NCBI GenBank assembly: GCA_004078665.1
Contig: SCFO01000011.1
Location: 1 to 54,721 of the forward strand
Source of the DNA: Halobacillus fulvus
Lineage (GTDB): Bacteria > Bacillota > Bacilli > Bacillales > Halobacillaceae
Length of the DNA: 54,721 nt
Direction: 5' to 3'
Shown here: in pieces, positions 54,539-54,721 of the stretch
How positions within the stretch are numbered: the stretch's first letter is position 1
Layout of the letters: each line of letters begins with the position of its first letter
The notes under the pieces: generated by a model
What the model saw: the letters and a program-made list of their open reading frames with translations, nothing else
The model's database searches: none
What the model was told of the DNA's origin: nothing
Translations under genes and position numbers: made by a program

Positions 54539-54673
54539 TTTTATTTTTAGAATATTACGAACATATTGGACATTTTGGTCTTTTTGGTCTCAAAATCTTT
54601 TTGATCTTTTTTATCATCAATAATGAAAGTGAATGTATGTGAAAGTTTAGTAAGGTGGGCTTAGGGGTGTATG

Positions 54674-54721
54674 ATGTAATGCTTCCGTTCACTCATTTTT
54701 GGTAGGAGTGGCGGGAAATGA
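54674..54721 (+). repeat. Left end of intergenic repeat element (cut by window edge)
   Basis: GCTTCCGTTCACTC and GGAGTGGCGGGAAATGA match the left end of full copies. Confidence 0.75.

Overview
The window looks like chromosomal DNA of a moderately halophilic or soil Bacillaceae (Halobacillus-like Firmicute). The support is a B. subtilis-type gene set (LCP protein, YkvS-like DUF2187, YkoGH/PepSY, SinI/SinR-like proteins, MdxEFG, GlcDF), strong AAGGAGG-type ribosome binding sites, CcpA cre-like sites, Rho-independent terminators after most genes, and many acidic secreted proteins. The genus is inference only. There is no rRNA, tRNA, CRISPR array, phage or transposase gene.

Layout. 1-5.7 kb: a large secreted multidomain nuclease, an LCP wall-anchoring protein, and two small proteins. 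5.9-18.3 kb: starch and maltodextrin use, comprising a secreted GH13 amylase with a matching accessory domain at each end, a GapN-type aldehyde dehydrogenase, a small membrane-anchored protein, a LacI-type regulator (MalR-like), the MdxEFG importer and a divergent cytosolic neopullulanase/cyclomaltodextrinase. 18.4-21.1 kb: a chemoreceptor translationally coupled to an ATP-grasp enzyme. 21.3-24.3 kb: a CstA carbon-starvation transporter with a small protein ending in Arg-Cys-Cys and an ArsA/Get3-like ATPase. 24.5-28.3 kb: a frameshifted lipoprotein-like sortase, a surface protein with an MPDTG sorting signal, and an ECF sigma/anti-sigma pair. The same two-block promoter sequence precedes both the sigma gene and the surface-protein gene. 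28.4-30.7 kb: a polar amino-acid ABC importer. 31-34.5 kb: two PepSY proteins with an OmpR/histidine-kinase pair. 34.8-37.7 kb: a Sin-like cassette with two SinI-like peptides, a short SinR-like repressor, an unknown coupled protein, an AraC regulator and GTTCTYT-type boxes. 37.8-46.9 kb: a collinear run of nine genes that appears to take in and degrade MurNAc through an ABC importer, a BadF-type kinase and MurQ, with an RpiR regulator and a GlcD/GlcF pair that could oxidise the D-lactate MurQ releases. 47.0-48.2 kb: a lysine riboswitch in front of dapA. 48.6-54.5 kb: a Gfo/Idh/MocA oxidoreductase, an atypical SDR, and a TAXI-type TRAP transporter with a DUF1850 protein.

A family of intergenic repeats of about 100-180 bp punctuates the window. 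Full copies are bounded by GTTTCCGTT/AACGGAAAC inverted ends and carry a highly structured core. Partial copies lie at both window edges, and one copy has lost its core. The carbon-use promoters (amylase, mdxE, cstA, TAXI transporter) carry cre-like sites, so much of the window is probably under CcpA control. The strongest candidates for undescribed biology are the cstA/RCC-protein/ArsA operon, the ECF-sigma/MPDTG/sortase circuit, the Sin-like cassette with its unknown third protein, the ATP-grasp/chemoreceptor pair and the ABC-type MurNAc operon with its D-lactate oxidising pair.
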